From Teredinibacter haidensis (GTDB lineage: Bacteria; Pseudomonadota; Gammaproteobacteria; Pseudomonadales; Cellvibrionaceae), in the NCBI RefSeq assembly GCF_014211975.1, contig NZ_CP060084.1, positions 1 through 64,000 of the forward strand: a stretch of 64,000 bases of DNA, read 5' to 3'. A program made the position numbers and the translations under genes. The notes under the pieces were generated by a model. It was not told where the DNA came from and ran no database searches. It saw only the letters and a program-made list of their open reading frames with translations. Shown in pieces: positions 43,686 to 52,448 of the stretch; position 1 is the stretch's first letter, and every line of letters starts with the position of its first letter.

Positions 43686-46601
43686 TTATTTGTCCAAATA
43701 CAGATCAATAGAAGGGCAAGAGCATATCAAATTGCGGTCTCCGTAAACGTTATCGATGCGGTTAACGCTCGGCCAAACCTTATGTTCTTTTAAATACGCT
43801 AATGGCCGCGACGCTTCTTCCCGGCTATACGGGCGCTGCCAATTTTCTTCAATAATATCGTCGAGAGTGTGTGGAGCGTTACATAGAGGGTTATTGTCTC
43901 GTGGTAGCTCACCGTTTTGTACGCGCTCAGCTTCCTGGCGAATGGTGATCATGGCATCGCAGAAGCGGTCTAGCTCTGCTTTGCTTTCGGATTCGGTGGG
44001 TTCGATCATGAGGGTCCCTGCAACGGGGAAGGACATGGTTGGTGCGTGGAAGCCGAAGTCCATGAGTCGCTTGGCAATGTCTTCTTCCGTAATACCGCTG
44101 CTTTCTTTTAGCGGGCGTAAATCCAGCAGGCATTCGTGGGCGACAAAACCATTTTTGCCTTTGTACAAAATTGGATAGTGCGTCTGCAATTGTGAGGCGA
44201 CATAGTTGGCGTTAAGAATGGCCACTTCGGTGGCCTGTTTTACACCGGTGCCGCCCATCATACGAATATACATCCAGCTAATCGGCAGAATACTCGCAGA
44301 GCCCCACGGTGCTGCTGAAATAGTACCGTTACCCTGTTCTGTGCCGGGTATACTTTGTAGTGGGTGCGAGGCTAAATACGGTGCTAAATGAGCTTTTACG
44401 CCGATAGGGCCCATTCCGGGACCACCACCACCATGGGGTATACAGAACGTTTTGTGGAGGTTGAGGTGGGAAACGTCGCCACCGAATTCTCCCGGTGCGG
44501 CAAGGCCGACCAGCGCATTCATATTGGCGCCGTCGATATAGACCTGGCCGCCGATGTTATGAATAAGCTCGCAAATTTCTTTGATGTTCTCTTCAAAAAC
44601 ACCGTGGGTGGAAGGGTAGGTCACCATAATGGAGGCAATACTGTCCCCGTGTTGAGTGATTTTTGCTTTCACATCGTTCACGTCTACATTGCCCTGCTCA
44701 TCACATTTGATTACGACTACTTTCATTGACGCCATTTGTGCCGATGCGGGGTTTGTTCCGTGGGCAGATTGGGGTATTAAGCACACGTTGCGCTGGTGTT
44801 CACCCTTGGCTTCAAAATATTTTTTGATGGCGACCAATCCTGCATATTCGCCCTGTGAGCCGGCATTGGGCTGAAGGCTTATGGCATCGTAACCGGTGCA
44901 TGCTTTTAGCATGTTCTGCAGCTGTTCAAATAATATGGTGTAGCCCTGGGCCTGATCTATTGGGGCAAAGGGGTGAAGCTCGCCGAACTCAGGCCAGGTA
45001 ACGGGAATCATCTCTGCAGTAGCATTTAGTTTCATTGTGCAGGAGCCGAGCGGAATCATCGCGTGGTTCAGGGCAATGTCTTTTGATTCTAATCGTTTGA
45101 GGTAGCGCAGCATCTCCGTTTCGGATTGGTAGCGATGAAAAATTTCGTGCTGTAGGGCTTTTTGTTCACGCGCGGACTCTCTGGGGATGGCGGTATTGCC
45201 CTGCGCTTTGACTTCCAGACTGTGAAAATCCAGTGGCGATTCGCCGGCTGCAAAAACGGCGAGTAGAGCCTCGATATCTTTTTGCGTAGTGCATTCGTTC
45301 AGGCTGATACCTAGCGCATTTTTTCCCTCTAGGCGCAGATTAATATGTGATTTAAGTGCGCGCTGGTAAAGAGCCATTTGCTGTTCGCCCACTTCAATAC
45401 ACAGCGTATCGAAAAACTGGCTGTGGCGAAGCTTGTAGTTTAGCGAGGTTAGGCCCTGGGCCAGAATTTTAGTTAATAGGTGAATGCGTTTGGCAATTCT
45501 GTCGATGCCATCAGAGCCATGGTACATGGCATAGAAGGCGCTCATCACCGCCAGTAAAACCTGAGAGGTGCAAATATTTGAGTTGGCTTTTTCTCTGCGA
45601 ATATGTTGTTCTCGGGTTTGCATGGCCATGCGCAGAGCTGGCTTGCCTCGGCTGTCGACAGAGACACCAATTATGCGGCCGGGAGTCGAACGCTTGTATT
45701 TTTCTCGGAAGGCGAAGAACGCTGCGTGTGGACCGCCAAAGCCCATAGGAACGCCAAACCGCTGATTGCAGCCTACGACAATATCCGCGCCTTGTTCACC
45801 CGGGGCTTTGAGCAGGGCTAGGCTCATTATGTCGGCGGCAACAATGGCCAGAGCCTCTTTTGCGTGAACGACCTGAGTAAGCTTTTCCAGCTCCAGCAGT
45901 TCACCGTTTGCACCTGGGTTTTGTAGCAGTGCTCCGAAGTAGTCGTGGTTTTCCAAATCAGTATTGGGGTCACCAACTACAATATCGAAACCGAAATGTT
46001 CGGCGCGGGTTTTCAGCACAGCAAGGGTTTGTGGCAGGCAGTTGTGATCGACAAAAAACTGGTCAGACTTGTTTTTACGGGCCACGCGCTTTGCCATCGC
46101 CATAGCTTCAGCTGCGGCAGTAGCTTCGTCCAGCATCGAGGCGTTGGCCAGATCCATGCCAGTAAGGTCGGTAATCATTTGCTGGAAGTTAAGTAGGCCT
46201 TCGAGGCGGCCCTGTGCAATTTCTGGCTGATAGGGGGTGTAAGCGGTGTACCAGCCTGGGTTTTCCATGACATTGCGCAGGATTACAGGGGGTACATAGG
46301 TGCTGTGGTAACCCAGGCCGATGTAGCTCTTAAACCGCTGGTTTTTCTGAGCGATGGCTTTGAGTTCAGCCAAGGCCTGCTGTTCTGTCATCGGTGCAGC
46401 CAGGCTGGCGGTCTGTTCGCTACGGATCGCTGCGGGCACCGTTTGCTCAATGAGTTCATTTAAGCTGCTTACCCCCAACTTTTCCAGCATGGCAGAGGTC
46501 TGCTGCGGGTTGGGACCAATATGCCGGTTGATAAACTCATCGTTGTAGTTGAGTTTATCGAGTGATTCTGGTTGTGAATGGCTTGGCTCGGTATGCGGCA
46601 T
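43686..46601 (-). CDS. gcvP: glycine dehydrogenase (decarboxylating), glycine cleavage P protein
   Basis: 971-residue PLP enzyme that decarboxylates glycine in the glycine cleavage system. Seen: FINRHIGPNPQQTSAMLEKLG N-terminus, the YHSTYVPPVILRN..ENPGWYTAYTPYQPEIAQGRLE block, the PLP-lysine segment HLNLHKTFCIPHGGGGPGMGPIG, and the C-terminal SWMYIRMMGGTGV. The frame is open to 46718 (39 more residues), but family comparison places the start at 46601 (E. coli 957 aa). gcvT and gcvH are not adjacent. Divergent from the CvpA-type gene. Confidence 0.95.
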   Translation of the reverse strand: MPHTEPSHSQPESLDKLNYNDEFINRHIGPNPQQTSAMLEKLGVSSLNELIEQTVPAAIRSEQTASLAAPMTEQQALAELKAIAQKNQRFKSYIGLGYHSTYVPPVILRNVMENPGWYTAYTPYQPEIAQGRLEGLLNFQQMITDLTGMDLANASMLDEATAAAEAMAMAKRVARKNKSDQFFVDHNCLPQTLAVLKTRAEHFGFDIVVGDPNTDLENHDYFGALLQNPGANGELLELEKLTQVVHAKEALAIVAADIMSLALLKAPGEQGADIVVGCNQRFGVPMGFGGPHAAFFAFREKYKRSTPGRIIGVSVDSRGKPALRMAMQTREQHIRREKANSNICTSQVLLAVMSAFYAMYHGSDGIDRIAKRIHLLTKILAQGLTSLNYKLRHSQFFDTLCIEVGEQQMALYQRALKSHINLRLEGKNALGISLNECTTQKDIEALLAVFAAGESPLDFHSLEVKAQGNTAIPRESAREQKALQHEIFHRYQSETEMLRYLKRLESKDIALNHAMIPLGSCTMKLNATAEMIPVTWPEFGELHPFAPIDQAQGYTILFEQLQNMLKACTGYDAISLQPNAGSQGEYAGLVAIKKYFEAKGEHQRNVCLIPQSAHGTNPASAQMASMKVVVIKCDEQGNVDVNDVKAKITQHGDSIASIMVTYPSTHGVFEENIKEICELIHNIGGQVYIDGANMNALVGLAAPGEFGGDVSHLNLHKTFCIPHGGGGPGMGPIGVKAHLAPYLASHPLQSIPGTEQGNGTISAAPWGSASILPISWMYIRMMGGTGVKQATEVAILNANYVASQLQTHYPILYKGKNGFVAHECLLDLRPLKESSGITEEDIAKRLMDFGFHAPTMSFPVAGTLMIEPTESESKAELDRFCDAMITIRQEAERVQNGELPRDNNPLCNAPHTLDDIIEENWQRPYSREEASRPLAYLKEHKVWPSVNRIDNVYGDRNLICSCPSIDLYLDK

Positions 46602-46753
46602 AGAGGTATTTCCGTACAATCGCTGAAAGGTGCTGAGGACCTGAGACATAGAGGGGGAAAACAAGCGCGCAATATACCGTTTTGGCCTCTGCTCAGCAAT
46701 TGTTCCTTTGTCAATCAATAATATATTTGTGAAAGCGAAGAGTAGTGCTCGGT

Positions 46754-47872
46754 ATGTCGTGGATTAGCCTGATTTTTGTAGCCTGGATAGGCGTTTGTGC
46801 CTTCCGAGGATTTCGCCGTGGGTTCTGGCTTAGCTTACTCGCGCTTTTGGGCGTGATCGCCGCCTACGCCACCAGCCTCCTGTGGGGGGCTGGGCTTAGC
46901 CAAAGGTTGATGACTTGGGGCTGGCCGCCTCTGCTGGCCTATTGCGGTGGCTTTACCGGTATCTATCTGTTGGCGTATCTTCTTGTGGCCGAGTTGCCTC
47001 GGTTATTGCTGGCAGCGCTGTTTACGAAGACCTCCCGCTTGCCTTGGTTAGGGGCTTTTTTGGGGACCTGCGTTGGTGTTGTGTCTGGCCTGCTGATGGT
47101 GTGGGCGTTTTCTTTTGTGCAGGCATCGTTGCAGCTCAGTAAGGCGCCGGTGATGGCTGATAGCCCTCTTACCGATAGAGACAAGGTTGTAGCTATTGCG
47201 GCAAAAGCAGTAGGAGAGGCTTCGCGCATGGGCGCGTTAGTCGCGGGGGTAGATCCGCTGCAGGCGGAAGTGCTGGGTAAGCTAGCGCGAGAGCCGCAGA
47301 AGTTGATGCGCAACTTGCAGGCTCTAGGAGAGTCTGACCAGCTTAAACAGTTTCTTTCTAGTTCCGAATCCCAACGCTATATGCGCGAAGGAAATCTGGA
47401 TGGTTTAATTGAATCGCCTGGTTTTCAGGGAATAATTAATCTTCCCGAGTTAGCAGATTTGCGCCAGTTCGCGCTGGCGGAAGTAAAAAGTGATGGTGAT
47501 GACGAAGCTGGATTGCGGGAGGCCGATATATTTATCGCCTCGCGAATGGCTCTAGCCTGGCAGCGCGTGCATGCTATGCGTAACGATTCTCGAGTGCAGG
47601 ATATCGTAAAGGATGAGCAGGTTCAGCAGATGATTGAGAGCCGTGATATTCCCGGTCTTTTGATGAATGCCAAAGTGCAGTCGTTAATGGGGCTGGTAAT
47701 GGCCGGAGAAATTGCGACGGTTGAACGGGAGCCGCGGCTAATGATGGAGAAAATACCTACGGCAGTAAACCTTGATGCATCCGTTTTATATCGATGGAGG
47801 GATAGTGAAGGCCGGGTTCGATATTCTGACGAGGCTCCAGAAGGTGTAGATGTGGACTTAATTCAGTACTGA
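46754..47872 (+). CDS. CvpA-type membrane protein with DUF4124-like C-terminal segment
   Basis: 372 residues. N-terminal CvpA-like domain with four hydrophobic segments (FVAWIGVCAFRGFRRGFWLSLLALLGVIAAY, then LLAYCGGFTGIYLLAYLLV, and LGTCVGVVSGLLMVWAFSF). A helical region with short QRYMREGNLDGLI-type repeats follows. The last 30 residues (VLYRWRDSEGRVRYSDEAPEGVDVD) match the opening of DUF4124 (YRWVDxxGxVxYSDxPP), a common periplasmic envelope motif. ATG 46754 chosen over GTG 46745. Function unknown; CvpA relatives affect envelope and biofilm. Confidence 0.85.
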   Translation: MSWISLIFVAWIGVCAFRGFRRGFWLSLLALLGVIAAYATSLLWGAGLSQRLMTWGWPPLLAYCGGFTGIYLLAYLLVAELPRLLLAALFTKTSRLPWLGAFLGTCVGVVSGLLMVWAFSFVQASLQLSKAPVMADSPLTDRDKVVAIAAKAVGEASRMGALVAGVDPLQAEVLGKLAREPQKLMRNLQALGESDQLKQFLSSSESQRYMREGNLDGLIESPGFQGIINLPELADLRQFALAEVKSDGDDEAGLREADIFIASRMALAWQRVHAMRNDSRVQDIVKDEQVQQMIESRDIPGLLMNAKVQSLMGLVMAGEIATVEREPRLMMEKIPTAVNLDASVLYRWRDSEGRVRYSDEAPEGVDVDLIQY

Positions 47873-47890
47873 TACAGGCGTAAAAAGACG

Positions 47891-48442
47891 ATGGTAGTCA
47901 AAAAAATTGGCGGTTGGCAGCAGCTCAACGTAGAGGAAATTTACGAAAATCCGTGGATCAAAATCACCCACGAAGACGTGTTAACGCCTGCCGGCACGCC
48001 CGGCATATACGGGGTTGTACATTTTAAAAACCGCGCCGTGGGTGTTATTCCGATTGATGAGGACGGTAATACCTGGCTGGTGCGTCAAAGTCGTTACACC
48101 TTAGATTGCTATACTTGGGAGATTCCAGAGGGGGGGGCGCCCTATGGTGAAGATATGCTGGAGGCTGCAAAGCGAGAGCTTGAGGAAGAGACAGGGCTGA
48201 AAGCGCGGGATTGGAGTGAGCTGATGACTATTCACCAGTCCAATTCGGTCAGCGATGAGGTGGCCAAGCTTTATGTTGCCAAAGGGTTGTATGAAGGCCG
48301 GCAGCAGTTGGAGGCTACAGAAGATATTACCGTAGAGAAAATGCCTTTAACAAAAGCGATTGATATGGTTAAAAATGGAGAGATTACGGATGCTTTATCG
48401 GTAGCGGCATTACTTAGGTTGGCGCTAGATGGGGTTAGTTAG
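47891..48442 (+). CDS. Nudix hydrolase (ADP-ribose pyrophosphatase type)
   Basis: 183 residues. Complete Nudix box GGAPYGED..AAKRELEEETGL (G-x5-E-x7-REUxEExGU). N-terminal region ENPWIKITHEDV and VVHFKNRAVGVIPIDEDG is typical of NudF-like ADP-ribose/sugar-nucleotide pyrophosphatases. It likely hydrolyses nucleoside diphosphate derivatives. Begins 18 bases after the CvpA-type gene, so same operon. Confidence 0.9.
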   Translation: MVVKKIGGWQQLNVEEIYENPWIKITHEDVLTPAGTPGIYGVVHFKNRAVGVIPIDEDGNTWLVRQSRYTLDCYTWEIPEGGAPYGEDMLEAAKRELEEETGLKARDWSELMTIHQSNSVSDEVAKLYVAKGLYEGRQQLEATEDITVEKMPLTKAIDMVKNGEITDALSVAALLRLALDGVS

Positions 48443-48471
48443 CCCCTAGTGGCACTGGCCCTAAACGAGAA

Positions 48472-48502
48472 ACGCGCTTGTGACTTATCGCCACAAGCGC
48501 GT
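48472..48502 (+). terminator. hairpin after Nudix gene
   Basis: Perfect 11-bp stem ACGCGCTTGTG/CACAAGCGCGT, 30 bases after the stop. There is no T run, so it may be Rho-assisted or protect the 3' end. Confidence 0.5.
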
Positions 48503-48596
48503 AGATTACCGTAAAACGGCCGACCTCCTGTCGAAATGCAAGTCCAGTCCCATCTAACATCCCCGGCTTTCTCCAAGAAAACGCGGTTCAAATCTC

Positions 48597-48770
48597 TTCC
48601 TTGACCTTCCCTGATTTCCTTTTTTTACATTCACATCCTGTGAACTAAAGCGCATCCATTGACCTTACCTGGCCACGCGCACGTTCCTTGAGGTACATCC
48701 GTGTTGGTGCGCATCCCTTGACCTACCGTGGCCATTCATCGCGTCCGTGTGATCATCCTTGAGAGACTGT
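48597..48770. repeat. degenerate tandem repeat, ~29-30 bp unit
   Basis: Units resemble GCGCATCCnTTGACCTnnCnTGGCCA. Best two copies are 48650-48675 and 48709-48734, differing at four or five of 26 bases; weaker copies fall at about 48599, 48686 and 48757. Copies drift too much, and without constant repeats, for a CRISPR array. Confidence 0.45.
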
Positions 48771-48901
48771 ATTCTGAGCTTTTTGACGTTTTTTCAATAG
48801 TGGCAAGGTTCTGTACTGCTTGTAGGATATTGACCATAGTGTTTGCGCGAATCCAGCGTTACACGTTTCGTGGCTCTTACAAGGGTGCCTCGATATAACG
48901 T

Positions 48902-49807
48902 TTAGCAGCTAACGGATCGGTTTCGCCCCAGGGCTTTGGCTTGGTATAGTAGTTTATCTGCACGTTGAAGGGTGTGGCTAAAGTCATTGTCTTCCGCTGC
49001 TATTGTCGTCACTCCAATACTTAAGGTCATGGAAAACGGCTTCCCGTCTGGGGCGTCTATGGTGAGCTCCTCACAGCTTTGGCGAATACGTTCGGCCAGG
49101 GCAACCGCGCCTTCCAGGTCCGCATCTGGGCAGGTAAGTGCAAATTCTTCGCCACCCAATCGCCCGAATATATCGGAATCTCTTGTGGCCAGACGGCAGC
49201 ATTCCGTGAGGGCTATTAGTGCGGTGTCACCGGCGGCATGCCCGTAAGTATCGTTTATGGCTTTGAATAGGTCGACATCAATCATCAACACAGATAGTGG
49301 GCGGTTATGGCGGAGTGATTTTGAATACTCAGCCTCCGACAATGCGAAGAAATGGCGACGATTATAGGTGTGGGTTAATGGATCCTGTGTGGCCAGACGC
49401 TCCAGCTCTTCGTTGGCTTTAACCAGCGCGCGGCGGGCATTGATGAGGCGTAAGGCTGAACGCATCCGGGCCGACAGCACGGGGTATTCAATGGGCTTTG
49501 ACACAAAGTCGTGAGCGCCCAGATCAAGGGCTTGAATAATGCTGTTATCGGCGGTGTTGGCCGAAACCATGATGACGGGGATATCCCGGGTGTGCTCATT
49601 GGCTTTTAACTGTTCTAGTGTATCCAAGCCGCTGATGCCAGGCATGCGAATATCCAACAATATAATGTCGGGTTTTTCTTCGTGTACTTTATCGAGGCAC
49701 TGCTGACCATTGTACGCGGCAATAACTTCAAAGCCTTCGTCCTCAAGCTCGAAGGTCAGGAGTACGACATTGTCTTCTACATCGTCAACGACGAGAACTT
49801 TGGTCAT
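48902..49807 (-). CDS. receiver-GGDEF diguanylate cyclase
   Basis: 301 residues. Receiver domain 1-120 with VVDDVEDN and phospho-acceptor Asp52 (IILLDIRMPG); GGDEF domain about 140-300 with LTHTYNRRHF, DVDLFKAINDTYGH, GGEEF (218-222) and an intact inhibitory RxxD as RDSD (209-212), five residues upstream. It makes c-di-GMP in response to phosphorylation by an unknown histidine kinase and should be feedback inhibited. Single gene. Confidence 0.95.
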   Translation of the reverse strand: MTKVLVVDDVEDNVVLLTFELEDEGFEVIAAYNGQQCLDKVHEEKPDIILLDIRMPGISGLDTLEQLKANEHTRDIPVIMVSANTADNSIIQALDLGAHDFVSKPIEYPVLSARMRSALRLINARRALVKANEELERLATQDPLTHTYNRRHFFALSEAEYSKSLRHNRPLSVLMIDVDLFKAINDTYGHAAGDTALIALTECCRLATRDSDIFGRLGGEEFALTCPDADLEGAVALAERIRQSCEELTIDAPDGKPFSMTLSIGVTTIAAEDNDFSHTLQRADKLLYQAKALGRNRSVSC

Positions 49808-50367
49808 AGGGGGATAAGATTTAGCCTAGTATTTGTTCAGTATAGGTGATGGCAGAATCTTTGCTTTGGTGTTATAGGATAAAGATCATCGTTACAGGTG
49901 GATATGCTCCAGGTGGGTAATAGCCTTCATGCTAAAAGCCGCGAGGAGCTGGCCGTTGATAGTGTGCTTGACCGGTCGTTGCGGGTCATTGGGTTTTGCC
50001 CTGGAGGTTTGGTCTTTATGACGGTGGGAGTGCAATAGTTTTCGCCGCAGGCGCATAAAAAGACGGTCGCTATCGGTATTATTGATGTGTGCGGATCTTA
50101 CCTATTGGTGGAAATAACCGCCTACTCACTGGCGTACCTGCCAGCTTTTGGGAGCGATCAGATAGGGTTTTCGACTTTAAGCTCGGCGCTAAGGTAGCGG
50201 ATGGCTTTTGTCATATGTTTGCGTTGTCGGTTTACCACCAGTACGATCGGAACGAGATTTTGTGCTTTTGCCGTAACGAATGACTCTGTCGGTTGAGGTT
50301 ATCCATCGTGCGGTTTCGATATTTCTGGGTGGGCCCCATGCTGAGACTTTCCGTTGGGTGAGGCACT
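49808..50367. other. intergenic region
   Basis: About 560 bases between two minus-strand genes. I see no intact gene, RNA or repeat; the promoter of the diguanylate cyclase must lie at its left side. The 64-codon frame at 50089-50283 is not convincing. Confidence 0.5.
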
Positions 50368-50580
50368 TTAATGAACCGTTCGAGGTATTTCTATAATATC
50401 TCTATGGTTGGACTGGTTTTTTCCCGCCAGCTTTTGTTGAAGGGCGATAAGAGCTCTATTCAGGGTCGATACCGATTGGCTTAACTCCCTTACGGCGCTC
50501 TCAATTTCTGCCGTATCACTTTGTTCCTCCGAAGTGGGTTCCAAAAATATGTTTTCTTTGTTGTAGCCGTGTCTTGCCAT
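50368..50580 (-). CDS. small charged protein, 70 aa, unknown
   Basis: Starts MARHGYNKENIFLEPTSEEQSD. A GGAGG seven bases before the ATG is the best ribosome site in the area and supports translation. The central part (about 25-53, EIESAVRELSQSVSTLNRALIALQQKLAG) is a likely amphipathic helix or coiled coil. No family recognised. No operon partner. Confidence 0.65.
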   Translation of the reverse strand: MARHGYNKENIFLEPTSEEQSDTAEIESAVRELSQSVSTLNRALIALQQKLAGKNQSNHRDIIEIPRTVH

Positions 50581-51597
50581 GATCAAGCCTCCAAGTAAAA
50601 GGTGAATTTGACTGCTGTTTTGAGCCAGATTTTTGGACCTTAAAAGGTGACCCGATATGTGTTGGTGATCCGATGAACATGAATCTTTTGTCGGTTATAT
50701 ACCTTGTGTTTTTTATTGCTTGCTTTACTCCTGCCCAAATCGTTCTGCATCGCAGTGAGGAACGGACTTTGCGTTCGACCTTTTTTATAGTGTCTAATGA
50801 TGAGGCTCTGGTTGCATAGTCTGCTCTTACATGGCTCCGTGGCTAACGTTATTCTATTACGACGATCTTTGGATTTGCGTTGAGTAAATCCACAGTATAA
50901 TAAAACATTTATAATGCTTGCATATGACCAGATTAAACCGCTCGGCAGTATCGGATTTATTTTTGGACTACTGGTGATATGCGGGCTCCATTTTTTCTAA
51001 AGAATTCAGTTGGTATGTTTCCGTCTTGGATTAATTCCCAGTTAGCCTATGTAGCTGCGTCGTAAATATGAACCCCTCAGTAGCTCTATAGCAAAGGAGT
51101 ACCTATAAGGTGCGTCCGGTGTTGTTTGCTTCTATATCCTAGATGCCGATGATTTTACCCCTCCCCCCGTATTTAACTCGTAGTGAATGAACCTGTGACA
51201 CGTCTGGTTTGGGAGCTTGCCCTGCCAGTAAAGGTTAATCTGAGTTAGGGTTGAGCCTAGGATGCACATGGCATATGCCGGTGCTTGTTAGGAAGAGATG
51301 CAAGATAATGTGGTTTGAGTCGGAGCGCAATAACGAAACTCTGGTGGTTTCCTGTGGGTAAATCGCGAGAAAGTTTGTGGATAAGTGCGCGCTAACTCGC
51401 CAGCTCAGGTGGGATAAAAGCGTTGCGCTGCTACATATCGTTGGCTTCAATTTATAATATTTTCTACTAATGTAGACAGGGTTTTATGCCTTTCGCTCCG
51501 ATAGTATTTTATTAAAACCGGATATCCGAGTTCAGCTAGGGTTCAGTCGAAGGTAAGCAAAATGCTCGTTAACAAATGTGAGAGCGAGGAGCTTGTG
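50581..51597. other. long intergenic region
   Basis: About 1 kb without a supported gene. The frame 51235-51450 (minus) lacks a ribosome site. The right part holds the lipoprotein gene promoter; an in-frame ATG at 51562 with AAGG upstream is an alternative start for it. Confidence 0.5.
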
Positions 51598-52173
51598 ATG
51601 AACCCTTTTATAAAGCGCTTTTCAATGGTCGTTTTTCCCTTGGTTTTAACCGCGTGCGGCGCCGAGCATGTCAGTATTTACGACGATGGGTATTACAGTG
51701 ACGTGTATGTGGAAGCATCGTCGGTTCATGTTATGACGGATAACCACGATAAGCCGGAGCTGGATGATTTTTATTTGGTCGACAGTTATGGTTATAGCTC
51801 GGAATTTAGTTCGAGCCCTGGATTAACCGTTGATCCCTATATGGATGACGGTTGGTTTGAGGTGTATTGGTATACGCGAGCATGGGACGATTATTGGGTA
51901 GAGTTCTATGTGAACGATAGCCCGTCAATTACGCATGCGTCTTACGTGGGGTCTCAATTGTGTGGGCTGGGTTTTGAGTGCGAGGACGATGGTATTCAGT
52001 TTTGCCAGTACACTGCAGGTTTTAGCCTGTCCTGTGACACGGGAGAAGATCAGGTTACTGATGTAAGCTCTATGATGTACACCGTTCCGCAAACGCTCTA
52101 TTTTATTGTGCAGGTGTGCGATTTGAATTTCGAGTACTGTGAGTACTCCACAGAGCCGGTGTTGTTTGAATAG
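51598..52173 (+). CDS. acidic lipoprotein of unknown function
   Basis: 191 residues. Lipobox LTAC (Cys about 20) after MNPFIKRFSMVVFPLVL. The mature part is rich in Asp, Glu, Tyr and Ser and has few Lys/Arg, so it is strongly acidic. Three pairs of cysteines (LCGLGFEC, FCQYTAGFSLSC, VCDLNFEYC) could form disulphides in a small extracytoplasmic domain. GAGGAG seven bases before the ATG supports this start over 51562. No family recognised. Confidence 0.75.
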   Translation: MNPFIKRFSMVVFPLVLTACGAEHVSIYDDGYYSDVYVEASSVHVMTDNHDKPELDDFYLVDSYGYSSEFSSSPGLTVDPYMDDGWFEVYWYTRAWDDYWVEFYVNDSPSITHASYVGSQLCGLGFECEDDGIQFCQYTAGFSLSCDTGEDQVTDVSSMMYTVPQTLYFIVQVCDLNFEYCEYSTEPVLFE

Positions 52174-52242
52174 CTTGAGGGAGACTGGCTGGAACTGCGG
52201 GATTGTCTTTTTCCCTTCCATCGATAACAAGCTTTGAAATAT

Positions 52243-52272
52243 TTCTTCTCCCCCCATCGCGAAGGGAGGAGA
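52243..52272 (+). terminator. hairpin downstream of lipoprotein gene
   Basis: TTCTCCCCCC and GGGAGGAGAA can pair with one mismatch, 8-base loop. No T run follows. Confidence 0.4.
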
Positions 52273-52317
52273 ACACTTCAGGCAGTCACATAGTGGCCGA
52301 CCCAAAGAGAGGCCGGT

Positions 52318-52443
52318 TACCCGGCTGTTGAGAAGCTATCTGCATTGCCTAAAAAGGGGATTAAAATGTCCATCTATTCGTTATAAACTCCGTTTTTTCC
52401 CCATTTTTACCTTGCGCTGACGGCCTAGCTTACGTTTTCAAGA
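52318..52443. repeat. dispersed intergenic repeat, copy B
   Basis: Related to 37967-38110 over about 130 bases; shared blocks include ATTCGTTATA, CTGACGG and CTTACGTTTT/TTCAA. Lies just past the argF stop (minus strand gene ends at 52449). Confidence 0.65.
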
Positions 52444-52448
52444 AGTTA

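Larger units (their letters stand above)
48443..48901. other. intergenic region with hairpin and degenerate tandem repeats
   Basis: About 460 bases without a gene. A hairpin at 48472-48502 (ACGCGCTTGTG/CACAAGCGCGT, 9-base loop) follows the Nudix gene. From about 48597 to 48770 a degenerate repeat of about 29-30 bases is seen (see separate entry). Confidence 0.55.

Noticed and set aside
46602..46718. 39-residue N-terminal extension of GcvP
   Set aside because: Not part of the family N-terminus, and a start at 46601 with a GGA-type ribosome site gives the expected length.
46602..46753. Glycine riboswitch before gcvP
   Set aside because: Gap is short and lacks aptamer signatures.
48597..48770. 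CRISPR-like repetition
   Set aside because: Units vary at many positions and run together without unique spacers; no cas genes.
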